Positions 16,575-24,993 of a DNA stretch of 64,000 nt are shown one piece after another (within the stretch, counting starts at the first letter, position 1; each line of letters opens with the position of its first letter). The translations under genes were made by a program, and so were the position numbers. The notes under the pieces were generated by a model. It made no database searches and was not told the DNA's origin. It was given only the letters and a program-made list of their open reading frames with translations. Source of the DNA: an uncultured Hyphomicrobiales bacterium (GTDB lineage: Bacteria > Pseudomonadota > Alphaproteobacteria > Rhizobiales > Beijerinckiaceae); NCBI GenBank assembly GCA_903847605.1, contig CAINED010000003.1, positions 1-64,000 on the forward strand, given 5' to 3'.

Positions 16575-17981
16575 CTAGAGGACGGACGCAGGCGCGCGCG
16601 GACCGGGCCAGCCGGTTGCCTTTTCAAGCGCCGCCGCGACACGCAGCACGGTCGGTTCGTCGAAATGCTTGCCGATGATTTGCACCGATAGCGGCAAGCC
16701 CGATTTCGAAAGTCCTGTCGGCATGGATATCGCGGGATGCCCTGTCACATTGAAGGGCATGGACTGGATCGGCGATTCCGTCGGCGCATGCCAGTCGCCG
16801 CTGCCGCCGAAGGCGGGCGCGGGTCCGAGAGCGCAGGCGCATAAGAGAACGTCATGGCTTTCGAGCGCGTGGCTCACGGCATGGGTCAGCTCGCGACGCA
16901 GACGATGCGCCTGAATGATATCCGGCGCGGTCACGAATGCGCCGAGCATCATGCGCATCCATGTATTCTCGCCGAAGTCGAGCGGCCGTTCGCGAAAATC
17001 CTTTTCATGAATCGCGAAGGCCTCGCAGAACATGATGACGCGACCGCAGGTCGAGAAATCCGCATAATCAGGCAGGGTCACGTCTTCGACATGCGCGCCG
17101 AGTTTTGCAAGCGTCTGCGCCGTTGCCTCGATGCCCGCAACAGTCTCGGATGAAATACCCCTAGCCTGCTCGTAAAATCCGCGGATGAGGCCGATGCGCA
17201 AACCCTTTACACCGGACTGCATCAGGCCGCGAAAATTGGGCTTGGCGACGCGCGCGCTGCCGGGATCTTTCTGGTCATGCCCCGCGAGCACATCGAGCAC
17301 GATGGCAGCGTCTTCCACGCTCCATGTGAGTGGGCCGATGTGATCGAGCGAATAGGAGAGCGGGAAGACGCCGCGCCGCGAGATCAGCCCGAACGTCGGC
17401 TTGATGCCGACGATGCCGCAGTAGGCCGCCGGCCCGCGAATGGAACCGCCGGTGTCCGAACCCATGGCGACACGCATGAGACCTGCAGCTACAGCTGCGC
17501 CCGATCCCGAAGACGAACCGCCAGGGGCGTGATCGAGATTCCACGGATTGCGCGCGGGTGGGAACGGCAGATCGAAACTCGGTCCGCCCAGCGCAAATTC
17601 ATGCGTCGCGAGCTTGCCAAGCAGCACTGCGCGTTGTGCGCGAAATTTTTCTTCAACCGCACTGTCATGCGTCGGGATGTTGTGCTCGCGCAATTTCGAA
17701 TGGCAGGTCGTGCGTATGCCGGCCGTGTCGTAAATGTCCTTCAATCCGTAGGGAATGCCCTGCATGGGTCCCTTGTCCATCCCGCGCGCGAAGTCCGCAT
17801 CCGCCTGTTGCGCATCGCTCATCGCGCGCTCGGCCGTCAGCGTGATGAACGCGTTGATCTTCGGGTCGATAGCTTTGATGCGCGCGAGCGCATCCTGCGT
17901 GAGGGCGACTGATGTCAGGGAGCCCGAGCGCAGGGCTGCGCCGGCTTCCGCAATCGAAAGTTCATGCAGCGGCTTGCTCAT
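16575..17981 (-). CDS. Amidase signature (GatA/AtzE-type) hydrolase
   Basis: 468 residues. An amidase-signature enzyme with the Ser-cisSer-Lys triad placed as in GatA: K81 in YGLKDIYD, S156 in GGSSSGSG and S180 in DTGGSIRGPA. These enzymes cleave carboxamides to acid and ammonia. The gene overlaps the small upstream gene by four bases (ATGA), so the two products are made together. In AtzE/AtzG the small protein is needed to form the active heterotetramer, and this pair looks like that arrangement. The window has no gatB, so it is not the tRNA-dependent amidotransferase. Confidence 0.92.
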   Translation of the reverse strand: MSKPLHELSIAEAGAALRSGSLTSVALTQDALARIKAIDPKINAFITLTAERAMSDAQQADADFARGMDKGPMQGIPYGLKDIYDTAGIRTTCHSKLREHNIPTHDSAVEEKFRAQRAVLLGKLATHEFALGGPSFDLPFPPARNPWNLDHAPGGSSSGSGAAVAAGLMRVAMGSDTGGSIRGPAAYCGIVGIKPTFGLISRRGVFPLSYSLDHIGPLTWSVEDAAIVLDVLAGHDQKDPGSARVAKPNFRGLMQSGVKGLRIGLIRGFYEQARGISSETVAGIEATAQTLAKLGAHVEDVTLPDYADFSTCGRVIMFCEAFAIHEKDFRERPLDFGENTWMRMMLGAFVTAPDIIQAHRLRRELTHAVSHALESHDVLLCACALGPAPAFGGSGDWHAPTESPIQSMPFNVTGHPAISMPTGLSKSGLPLSVQIIGKHFDEPTVLRVAAALEKATGWPGPRAPASVL

Positions 17982-18187
17982 CCTTCGCCCCGCCGCACGC
18001 CCTCGATGGAAAAGACGCTCGCGACTTCGACAGCCGCATCGCGCGGGCGATGCAGCCGTTCGAGCACACTGCGAAAATCCTTGAAAGCGGCGAAGAACGC
18101 CTGTTGCCGCTCTGCGGGGATGACGAGCCCGGCGCGCTTCGCCAGCGCTTCGAACTCGGTTCGCAACTGCGCGTCGTTGTCGCTCAT
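17978..18187 (-). CDS. AtzG/GatC-like small amidase partner (DUF4089-type)
   Basis: 69 residues. A short, mostly helical protein whose size, position and pattern (two helices, about 8-20 and 25-46, then an RPRDAAVEVASVF stretch) match the AtzG/DUF4089 group, which wraps around an amidase in the way GatC wraps GatA. It overlaps the amidase start by four bases and follows the ABC substrate-binding gene by 13. The AtzG call rests on context and length more than on conserved residues, because the family is short and variable. Confidence 0.72.
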   Translation of the reverse strand: MSDNDAQLRTEFEALAKRAGLVIPAERQQAFFAAFKDFRSVLERLHRPRDAAVEVASVFSIEGVRRGEG

Positions 18188-18200
18188 GGAGAAAGTCCGC

Positions 18201-19175
18201 CTATTTCTGCTTCGCCTTCTCGGCCCATGAGAAATCGACGTAACGGTCGAGATTGGTCAGCGGGGGCTCGCCCGTATAGGTCGAGCGCAGCTTGAAGACA
18301 TTTTCGATGCCCTTCTTGCTGAGCGCAGCATCCGGGAAGAAGCCGTGCGGACCGCGCATGCGCGCGACGAGCGCAATGGCGTCCTTCTCCGGCATGTCCT
18401 TGACGCGCGCGCGCAGAACTTCGAGCGCCAGCTTGTCGTCCGCGCGCAGCATGTTGTGCGCATTCATGATCGCGCGTGCGAAGGCGATCACGATCTGCGG
18501 ATTTTGGTGCGCATAGCTGCGGCGCACCGCATAGGCGCTGCCCTGATAGTCGCCGATCTCGCTCGCGGCGTCGCCGAGAATATTGAAGCCGTCGCGTTGC
18601 AGAAAAATATCTTCGGGTGAGGAGATCACCGCCATTTGCGCGCGGCCGTCGCGCAAGGTCTTCATGCGTTCCTGCGTGCTGCCGACGGCGACGATGTTGA
18701 ATTCGCTCCGCTTGACCCCTTTGTTTTCCAGTATCTGGTAAAGCACTGTCGCGTAGCCGGAGCCGACAGCGTCCACGGAAATGGTCTTGCCGCGGATATC
18801 GGTCCAGTTCTTAAGCGCGGGCGCAGAGACGACGGTGTTCATGCCGGAATGCACGCCGAGAATGCCGACGATGTCGAAATTCTCGAACTTCGTCGCGCCC
18901 TTGCCTTCGGCATAGGCGACGATGTTATCGAAGGCCGTGGACGCAAACTGGAATTTCCCGGCCATCAGATCCTGAAACTGCTGCGTCGAGCCGCGCGTCG
19001 TGACGCGCTCCACCTTCAGGCCCTCTTTCTCGAACAGGCCCTTGTCCTGCGCGATCCAGATCGGCAGGTTGCTGGCGCTGCCGAAGGTGATCATCTTGAT
19101 TTCGGTCAGCGCCTGTGCGGCATTCGCGCCGAGAAACAAGGCGGCTGCGGCGACTAGAAACCTGGCTTTTGTCAT
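18201..19175 (-). CDS. ABC transporter substrate-binding protein (NMT1/SsuA-like)
   Basis: 324 residues with a signal peptide (AQA-LT near residue 22) and GGGAGGG before the ATG. The body has the NMT1/THI5-SsuA fold: FGSASNLPIWIAQDKGLFEKEGL at the start is a hallmark of aromatic sulfonate, taurine or pyrimidine binding components, followed by a hinge stretch with GKTISVDAVGSGYA. No permease or ATPase is adjacent. It lies immediately upstream of the amidase pair in the same orientation, so its ligand may be the amide degraded by the unit. Confidence 0.85.
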   Translation of the reverse strand: MTKARFLVAAAALFLGANAAQALTEIKMITFGSASNLPIWIAQDKGLFEKEGLKVERVTTRGSTQQFQDLMAGKFQFASTAFDNIVAYAEGKGATKFENFDIVGILGVHSGMNTVVSAPALKNWTDIRGKTISVDAVGSGYATVLYQILENKGVKRSEFNIVAVGSTQERMKTLRDGRAQMAVISSPEDIFLQRDGFNILGDAASEIGDYQGSAYAVRRSYAHQNPQIVIAFARAIMNAHNMLRADDKLALEVLRARVKDMPEKDAIALVARMRGPHGFFPDAALSKKGIENVFKLRSTYTGEPPLTNLDRYVDFSWAEKAKQK

Positions 19176-19213
19176 ATATCCCTCCCGTTATTCAAGATAC
19201 TTAGCGCTGTGTT

Positions 19214-19308
19214 GTCATCCCGGCCGAAGCGAAGCGCAGAGCCGGGATCGCATGGTGATTCAATCCCAGCCGGTCCCGGATAACGCCTGCGGCGTTTTCC
19301 GGGATGGC
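19214..19308. repeat. GTCATCCCGG intergenic palindromic repeat, copy 1
   Basis: About 95 bases starting GTCATCCCGGCCGA and ending TTTTCCGGGATGGC, with internal inverted arms CCCGGCC.../GAGCCGGGA and GGTCCCGGA/TTCCGGGA. It shares both ends and the centre with 57104-57204. It fills the gap between the FAH gene and the substrate-binding gene, and its folded RNA could attenuate or stabilise the transcript. Confidence 0.8.
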
Positions 19309-19318
19309 TGTTTGCGCG

Positions 19319-20176
19319 TCAGGGCTGTGCGATCGCCTGTATCTTCAACTCGCCGATGGCAGGGCAGGCCGAAGATACCCAATCGCCGGGATTGACCGGC
19401 GCAACGCCCTGCGGCGTGCCGGTGAAGTAATAATCGCCGGGATAGATTGTGTAATATTCGGTCGCGAATTCGATCAGCTTGCGGCAGTCGTAGATCAGAT
19501 TGTTCGTATTGGTTTTCTGTTTGGTGACGCCGTTGACCTTGAGTTCGAGATCGAGCTTGTCCGGATCGGGAATCTCGTCCGCCGTCACCATCCACGGACC
19601 AACCGGCGAATAGCCGTCGATGGACTTGCGGAAGCTGCGGTCTTCCTTGCCGCGCACGGTCATGTCGATGCCCATGCAATAGCCGGCGACATAATCCAGC
19701 GCCTTGTCGTAAGGAATCTTCGTGCCCTGCTTGCCGATGATCATCACGAGTTCGAGTTCGTGCTCGTTGAGCCGCTCGGGGAATCGCAGCTTGATGTTGC
19801 CGCTGGCCCCGACAATGGATGAATTCGCCTTGAGGAAGATGCCGGCGGCCTGAATGCCGCGATGAGCTTCCGGCGCCGTGTTCTGGCGCGCGGCCATCTC
19901 TTCGATATGCGCCTTGTAGTTGGTCGGCGCGGCCATCACCTTGGTGTAGCGCGCGACCGGCGGCAGGAATTTCACTTCGGATATCGGGCGGCCGGGCGAT
20001 TTTTTCGCCATCTCCTCGAGCTTGCCGCGCCACTGCGGCAGGGCGGCGATCACGCAATCGCCCATCATGTCGTAAGCGGCCTGCTTGCGGATTTCCTCCT
20101 GCGCGGCGCTGACGTCATGCACCTGGCCGTCGATGACGAGCCCAAGGCGATCATTGTCGTATCTGCAGATTCTCAT
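19319..20176 (-). CDS. Fumarylacetoacetate hydrolase family protein
   Basis: 285 residues; GGAGAAAGAC precedes ATG 20176, chosen over an upstream frame that is arginine/serine-rich. The C-terminal FAH domain has the acidic metal site (LNEHELELVMIIGK, then GIDMTVRG), KSIDGYSPVGPW and TGTPQGVAPVNPGD, typical of hydratases, isomerases and acylpyruvate hydrolases that act late in aromatic meta-cleavage pathways. An N-terminal part of about 75 residues before the core is usual for the longer members. It lies between two substrate-binding protein genes on the same strand. Substrate unknown. Confidence 0.9.
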   Translation of the reverse strand: MRICRYDNDRLGLVIDGQVHDVSAAQEEIRKQAAYDMMGDCVIAALPQWRGKLEEMAKKSPGRPISEVKFLPPVARYTKVMAAPTNYKAHIEEMAARQNTAPEAHRGIQAAGIFLKANSSIVGASGNIKLRFPERLNEHELELVMIIGKQGTKIPYDKALDYVAGYCMGIDMTVRGKEDRSFRKSIDGYSPVGPWMVTADEIPDPDKLDLELKVNGVTKQKTNTNNLIYDCRKLIEFATEYYTIYPGDYYFTGTPQGVAPVNPGDWVSSACPAIGELKIQAIAQP

Positions 20177-20222
20177 GTCTTTCTCCAGTTCGTTTTCTTG
20201 GTTGGGTATTGCTTGGAATCGC

Positions 20223-21257
20223 TCAGCGCCCGAGGAGCTGCTGCGTGATGGCCTTCCATTTCTTCTCATCGTCCGGCGAGAATGTGACCGTGATGATCGG
20301 CGCTTTGCCGAAGCGCTCATAGAGGTTGGCCGGGTTGGGAGTCACATCCTTGCGCACGGGAATCCGGCCGGCTTTCGTCAATTGCGTCTGCGCTTCCCTG
20401 CTCAGCGCGAAATTCGCGGCGAGCAGCGCGGCATTGGGATGCGGCGCCGTTTCGCTGATGCCGACCTGTCCGAAGAAGACGGCGATGGGCTCGATCACCC
20501 ACCAGTCCGTCGGATTGCCGGCCATGCCGACATTGATCGTGAGGTTGGTGTAGTTATTCGGCGTCGCCGCATATTCGCCAAGGCCGATGGCGCGCGCGAG
20601 CGCCAGATGCCCGTCGAGTTTGACGATCTTCAGATTGGTCATCATGTCGGTAATGAGCTTGCGCGCTTTCGCCTCGCCATAGTGCTGGAACATCGCATAG
20701 ACCCACTGGGAATCGTTGGGGTCGATGGCGACTTTGCCGGCGAAATCGGTGCGCGCCGCGAATTCCTCGAAGGTCTTTGGCGCGTTCTTGAGGTCCACAA
20801 GCTTCGTGTTGATCGCGGGCGTGTTGTAATTGGCATAGACGCCATACCAACGCCGGTTTTTGTCGATGGCCTGCGGAATGATCGTATTGGCTTCCTTGAG
20901 GTCGAACTGTTTCAGCAGACGGTCCGGCAGCTTGCTGACGGCAGTCGTCATGATCACGTCGAAAACCGATTTGCCTGCGCGCGACTCGATGGCGATGCGG
21001 CTGAGAAGGCCCGTGTCGGACGAGCGGACGTAATCGACCTTGATTCCCGTCGCGTCGGAGAAGAGCTTCCAGTAGGGCTGCGCCTCCTGCTCGTTCATCG
21101 AGCCGTAGACAGTCAGCGTACCCTCTGCCCTGCCCTTGGCCAGCAACTCCGGGTCGGCCCATGACGGCGCTTGCGCGACCGCCTGCGGCATCGAAGTCAG
21201 CGATATGGCAAACGCCGCAAAAGCCGCCGGCAGCCATGATTTGACGGACCCGAACAT
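20223..21257 (-). CDS. ABC transporter substrate-binding protein (iron(III)/polyamine-type fold)
   Basis: 344 residues starting at ATG 21257 after GAGGGAGGAAG. Signal peptide to about AVAQA. The mature part begins with LTVYGSMNEQEAQPYWKLF, as in the Fe3+/AfuA and PotD-like group of extracellular binding proteins, and has YGVYANYNTPAINT, DFAGKVAIDPND and the C-terminal NFALSREAQT. No permease or ATPase is nearby. In catabolic neighbourhoods such proteins often bind organic anions, not iron. It is the first gene of the minus-strand block, and its promoter should lie between it and the divergent prmB. Confidence 0.82.
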   Translation of the reverse strand: MFGSVKSWLPAAFAAFAISLTSMPQAVAQAPSWADPELLAKGRAEGTLTVYGSMNEQEAQPYWKLFSDATGIKVDYVRSSDTGLLSRIAIESRAGKSVFDVIMTTAVSKLPDRLLKQFDLKEANTIIPQAIDKNRRWYGVYANYNTPAINTKLVDLKNAPKTFEEFAARTDFAGKVAIDPNDSQWVYAMFQHYGEAKARKLITDMMTNLKIVKLDGHLALARAIGLGEYAATPNNYTNLTINVGMAGNPTDWWVIEPIAVFFGQVGISETAPHPNAALLAANFALSREAQTQLTKAGRIPVRKDVTPNPANLYERFGKAPIITVTFSPDDEKKWKAITQQLLGR

Positions 21258-21385
21258 CGCTTCCTCCCTCCCATTATTAAGAGACGTTCTAGCCCGCTGT
21301 CCGGAACCTGACAACATACGTCCGCCCGCTTGCGTCAGCCTCGGTCGCGTGGCTTAAGGGCGCTCCGGCAGAACAGGACAGGCGG

Positions 21386-22306
21386 ATGCAGGACAGCGAC
21401 GCGGTTTCACACCTTTTCACCCTTCGCGATTTCCTGCGCTATGCGATTTCGCGGTTCGAAGAAGCCGGCGTCGCCTACGGTCACGGCACGACCAATGCGC
21501 TTGATGAGGCCGCTTTCATCGTTCTGGAAGCGCTGCATCTGCCGATCGACCGGCTCGATCCATTTTTGGACGCGCGGCTACTGCCCAAAGAGCGCGAGCG
21601 CCTCACGGGCCTGATCGACGCCCGCGTGACGACGCGCAAGCCCGCCGCCTATCTGCTGGGGAAGGCCTATATCAAGGGCGTGCCGTTCCACGTCGACGAG
21701 CGTGTGATCGTGCCGCGCTCCTTCATCGGCGAACTCCTGTTTTCCGGCCTGTTCGACGAGGGCGGGCAGGGCCAGCTGATGGATGCCGAGGGCGTCGGCC
21801 GGGTACTCGATCTCTGCACCGGCTCCGGCGCGCTCGCCATCATCGCCGCGCAGGTTTTCCCGCAGGCCGAAGTCGATGCCGTCGATCTCTCGAAAGATGC
21901 GCTGGACGTCGCGAAACGCAACGTCGCCGAATGTCCCGCGAGGGAGCGCATCGAATTACTACAGGGTGATCTCTTCGCGCCGGTGAAGGGCCGCCGTTAC
22001 GACCTCATCATCACCAACCCGCCCTATGTCGACGCGCAGGCGATGGCGGACCTGCCGCCGGAATACCGGCACGAACCGGTAATGGCGCTCGCCGGCGGCG
22101 ACGACGGGCTCGACATCGTTCGCAAAATTCTGCGCGAAGCGTCGGACTATTTGAATGCCGGCGGCGGGGTACTCTGCGAAATCGGAACAGGCCGGGAAAT
22201 CCTCGACGAGGAGTTTCCCGACCTGCCCTTGCTTTGGCTCGACACTGAAGAGAGCAGCGCCGAGGTCTTCTGGATCAGCGCCGCCGACCTGATGCGGAAG
22301 GCCTGA
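21386..22306 (+). CDS. prmB: Ribosomal protein L3 glutamine methyltransferase PrmB
   Basis: 306 residues. An N-terminal helical domain (about 1-95) of the PrmB/PrmC type precedes a Rossmann methyltransferase. Seen are LGKAYIKGVPFHVDERVIVPRS, the SAM loop LDLCTGSGALAI (about 141-152), and the catalytic NPPY at 211-214. Both PrmB and PrmC methylate glutamine side chains. The PFHVDE-VIVPRSFI element and the length favour PrmB (ribosomal protein L3) over PrmC (release factors). It is a housekeeping gene standing alone and divergent from the catabolic block. Confidence 0.9.
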   Translation: MQDSDAVSHLFTLRDFLRYAISRFEEAGVAYGHGTTNALDEAAFIVLEALHLPIDRLDPFLDARLLPKERERLTGLIDARVTTRKPAAYLLGKAYIKGVPFHVDERVIVPRSFIGELLFSGLFDEGGQGQLMDAEGVGRVLDLCTGSGALAIIAAQVFPQAEVDAVDLSKDALDVAKRNVAECPARERIELLQGDLFAPVKGRRYDLIITNPPYVDAQAMADLPPEYRHEPVMALAGGDDGLDIVRKILREASDYLNAGGGVLCEIGTGREILDEEFPDLPLLWLDTEESSAEVFWISAADLMRKA

Positions 22307-22327
22307 AGCGCATGACCGGAAGCGGAG

Positions 22328-22459
22328 TTACCTCCGCCCGCCGAAGCTTCGCGACATCGCGATGCGGGAACCGCTGGACATACGCGGCGCGACGCCCATC
22401 CCTCGCGGCGCCATATTGCCGCGCGGCACGTTCATGCGCGGCTGCTGCATTTGCCGCAC
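22328..22459 (-). pseudogene. In-frame continuation of the FecR-domain gene after an amber codon
   Basis: Directly after the TAG at 22460-22462 the same frame stays open for 43 codons to TAA at 22328. The implied peptide is rich in methionine, arginine, glutamine and proline (VRQMQQPRMNVPRG and onwards), like the end of the gene before the TAG, and it ends RSFGGRR. A single CAG to TAG change would explain it. No ribosome site or independent start is seen, so this is either the severed tail of the gene or part of it through readthrough. Confidence 0.6.
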
Positions 22460-23647
22460 CTACATGCCCGAGTTGAAGCGCTGCGCCTGTGTCATGCGCG
22501 TCGTCTGCTGGAAGCGATGAGGCGCGTTCCAGCGCGATACGAGCGGGCCGCGCGTCTGGCCGTAGCGCAGGATCGGCCCGTTGTTCGGCTTGCCGCCGTT
22601 GGGGCGTCCCTCGACCGGCGGGCGCGTATTTCCCGGCCGGCCCGGATAGGGCTTGCCCTCCTGCTGCGGCTTGCCGGTCTCGGGCTTGCCGTTGTTCGGC
22701 TTGCCTTCCTGCGGCGGGCGCGGCGGGTAGGGATAGCGCGGCGGACGCGGATAGATGTGCGGGGGGCGGCCCGGCGGCGTCCAGACCGGCGGTACGTAAA
22801 CCGGCGGATCGATGGTCGCGACCGGCGGCCGGCCCGGGCCGCGCGGCGGGATATAGACCGGCGGCTGGCCATTGCCCGAAGGCGGGAGCGTTGCGACGCG
22901 TGTCGGCGGGTTCAGGTTCGGTCCCGTGGGCGGACGATAGCCGCCACCCGACGGAGGCGGCGGGGGAGGCGTCGTGTTCATGGCGAATTGGGTCTTGCGG
23001 CAAAGGTCGCTCGCGCCGCCCGTGCAGAGACTGCCGAAATCGAAGGTCCGGCCGTTCGAGGGGAAGGGCCCCTGGATGCTCGTGTCGTTGACGACAAGAT
23101 AGTCGCCGGGACGGTCGAGATCGCGGCAGGCTGTACCGACGCGCACGCAGGCGGTGACCGCGCCGTCCTGCAGCTTGATGTAGGTCTGGCCGTTGGCGAT
23201 GAACACGTCATAGGTCGTGCCGCGCACGCCGATCACCGCCTGCGGCGTCGTCACCTTGTAGGCGCGATGCTCGGAAGCGCCGGAAAAGAAGCGGAACGCG
23301 CCCTTGGTGGCGTTGATCGAAACCGTCTGCGCCGTGCCGTTGCCGTTGTAGACGAACTGGTCGAGCTTCACGATGCTGTCGGGCCCGACCGACATGTTCG
23401 TCGTGTCGAGGAACACCACCTTGGCCCGGCTGTTCGAGGCCGTCTGCACCAGCTGCTCGAGGATAACCTGGTCGCCCTGGCTGATGCGGAAGATTTCGCC
23501 GCCGGTGTGGCCGCGAACGTCGTTCTGCACCACGGTTGCGCTGCCGATCGGCGTTTGCGCCATCGCGCCGCCGGAAAGGATCGCCACGCCTGCGCCAATC
23601 ACACCCGCGATGCGGGCAGGCGATACAGGAAACGGGATCGTGAACAT
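22460..23647 (-). CDS. FecR-domain secreted protein with proline-rich tail
   Basis: 395 residues from ATG 23647 (GGGAGAG upstream). A signal peptide (cleavage near AMAQT) precedes a FecR-type beta domain (about 40-165): LDTTNMSVGPDSIVKLDQFVY and TPQAVIGVRGTTYDVF are the hallmarks of FecR/LysM-associated perception domains. After about residue 205 the protein is low-complexity, rich in proline and glycine (PPPPPPSGGGYRPP, then repeated EGKP/NNGKP units). Stand-alone FecR proteins of this sort are surface or periplasmic proteins of unknown role. The reading frame continues beyond the stop codon (see 22328-22459), so the gene may be truncated. The AT-rich 23740-23800 stretch is the likely promoter. 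Confidence 0.82.
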   Translation of the reverse strand: MFTIPFPVSPARIAGVIGAGVAILSGGAMAQTPIGSATVVQNDVRGHTGGEIFRISQGDQVILEQLVQTASNSRAKVVFLDTTNMSVGPDSIVKLDQFVYNGNGTAQTVSINATKGAFRFFSGASEHRAYKVTTPQAVIGVRGTTYDVFIANGQTYIKLQDGAVTACVRVGTACRDLDRPGDYLVVNDTSIQGPFPSNGRTFDFGSLCTGGASDLCRKTQFAMNTTPPPPPPSGGGYRPPTGPNLNPPTRVATLPPSGNGQPPVYIPPRGPGRPPVATIDPPVYVPPVWTPPGRPPHIYPRPPRYPYPPRPPQEGKPNNGKPETGKPQQEGKPYPGRPGNTRPPVEGRPNGGKPNNGPILRYGQTRGPLVSRWNAPHRFQQTTRMTQAQRFNSGM

Positions 23648-23802
23648 CTTGCTCTCCCATGCCGCCGGATTGCGAAAGCGCTTTCCGGCCATGGGCAATT
23701 GTGGCATCGCGCAAACCCTCCCGCTGTGCGCTCGCGCACATGCGAGACTCGAAATAAATATCGAAAATTCAATAGATTATTTCAATAAATGGACAATGGC
23801 GG

Positions 23803-24831
23803 TCACGGCGCAATCTGAATCGCCTTGCGCGCCTTGGCGATGACCTCCGGCGGCTGGTTGATCGTGTCGTTGACCGCTTTCGTCAATTCTTCCCAGTTGG
23901 TGGGATCGATTTCGAGGCCGAGTTTCTTCGTTTCCTCCAGGAAGGCCGGATCTTTCATCGTCGCGTCGAAAGCCCTGCGCATGGCGGCGACGCGATCCGC
24001 CGGAACGTCCTGCGGCAGGAATACCGGCCGTCCCACCGTCACGGCCGACGACAGCAGGACGAGGATGCCGCGTTCTTCGGGCGTGCGCGCAAGTTCGTGC
24101 ATCAGGGGAACGTCGGGCATTTCCTTGGCGCGCTTCGCGCCGACCTGCACGAGTATGTTTACCTTGTTGTCGCGCAGCCAGTCCGGATGATCGGAACGCA
24201 GGGAGTCATAGGAGTTGCCGCTGCGCGATTCGACTTCGCCGGCTTCGAGCGCGAGATCGATGGAGGCCGCGCTCTTGTAGCCCATGACGATCTTGAACCG
24301 CGTTCCGAGCACATTGTTGAGTATCGTCGGATAAAGCGCCGCCATCGAGCCAGCGCCTGTTGCGCCAGCGACGACCTCATTCTTCATCGCCTCGTGGATC
24401 GTCCGGGTCTTCGACGACGCCCATGTGACCGTGATGAGATTGGGCGAAGCCGTCGAGCCCAGCCAATTAAAGTGCCGCGCGTCGAAGCGCACGCCCGTGC
24501 CGTCGATGACCTGGTGTGTGGGGATCGTGCCGTTCACGGTCGCGATATGCGTGCCGTCGCGCGGGGCGTTGTTGTACATGAAGTTCGTCGCCAGCACGTG
24601 GCCGCCGCCCGGCATGTTCTTGACGATCATCGTGGGGTTGCCGGGAATGTGGCGCGGCATGTGCCGGGACATCGCGCGCGCTGTCGTGTCGTAGGGGCCG
24701 GCGACGCCCGTCGAGGTGATAAAGCTGATCGTTTTTCCGGCGAAGAATTTTTCGACGTCGTCCGCGCTCGCCGCGCTTGTGCCGGCAACCAGACTTGCCG
24801 CGAAGAGTGCACCACAAGGCAATGCGCGCAT
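23803..24831 (-). CDS. TctC-like periplasmic receptor, third of the subgroup
   Basis: 342 residues from ATG 24831 with GGGAGGACGGG upstream; the frame remains open far upstream but overlaps the divergent GMC gene. Signal peptide to about ASADD. The mature start KFFAGKTISFITST replaces the FYRGK motif seen in the two tandem receptors, but ARAMSRHMPRHIPGNP, VKNMPGGG and SGNSYDSLRSDHPDWL align with them. It therefore belongs to the same divergent TctC branch. It is divergent from the GMC oxidoreductase operon at 24994 and may supply its substrate. Confidence 0.84.
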   Translation of the reverse strand: MRALPCGALFAASLVAGTSAASADDVEKFFAGKTISFITSTGVAGPYDTTARAMSRHMPRHIPGNPTMIVKNMPGGGHVLATNFMYNNAPRDGTHIATVNGTIPTHQVIDGTGVRFDARHFNWLGSTASPNLITVTWASSKTRTIHEAMKNEVVAGATGAGSMAALYPTILNNVLGTRFKIVMGYKSAASIDLALEAGEVESRSGNSYDSLRSDHPDWLRDNKVNILVQVGAKRAKEMPDVPLMHELARTPEERGILVLLSSAVTVGRPVFLPQDVPADRVAAMRRAFDATMKDPAFLEETKKLGLEIDPTNWEELTKAVNDTINQPPEVIAKARKAIQIAP

Positions 24832-24993
24832 CCCGTCCTCCCGAAATTCCGCTCCGGCGGTTCTTTTCGGGCACAATAGGGAGGGCAGATTGAGCGCGTC
24901 AAGAAAGCTCGCAGCAGCCCAGCTTATCGCTTGCCTTGCCGCGCCGCAGAGGCTTTGATCGCGCCAACCAAAAATGACAGGGAGGCAAGCGCG

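Noticed and set aside
14590-16578. A 662-codon open frame on the plus strand across the two amidohydrolases
   Set aside because: Its apparent internal repeats are only the antisense of the two paralogous amidohydrolase genes; no ribosome site or protein motif supports it.
22451-23788. An arginine-rich 445-codon frame opposite the FecR gene
   Set aside because: It is the antisense shadow of the proline/glycine-rich FecR gene, which has a signal peptide and FecR motifs on the other strand.
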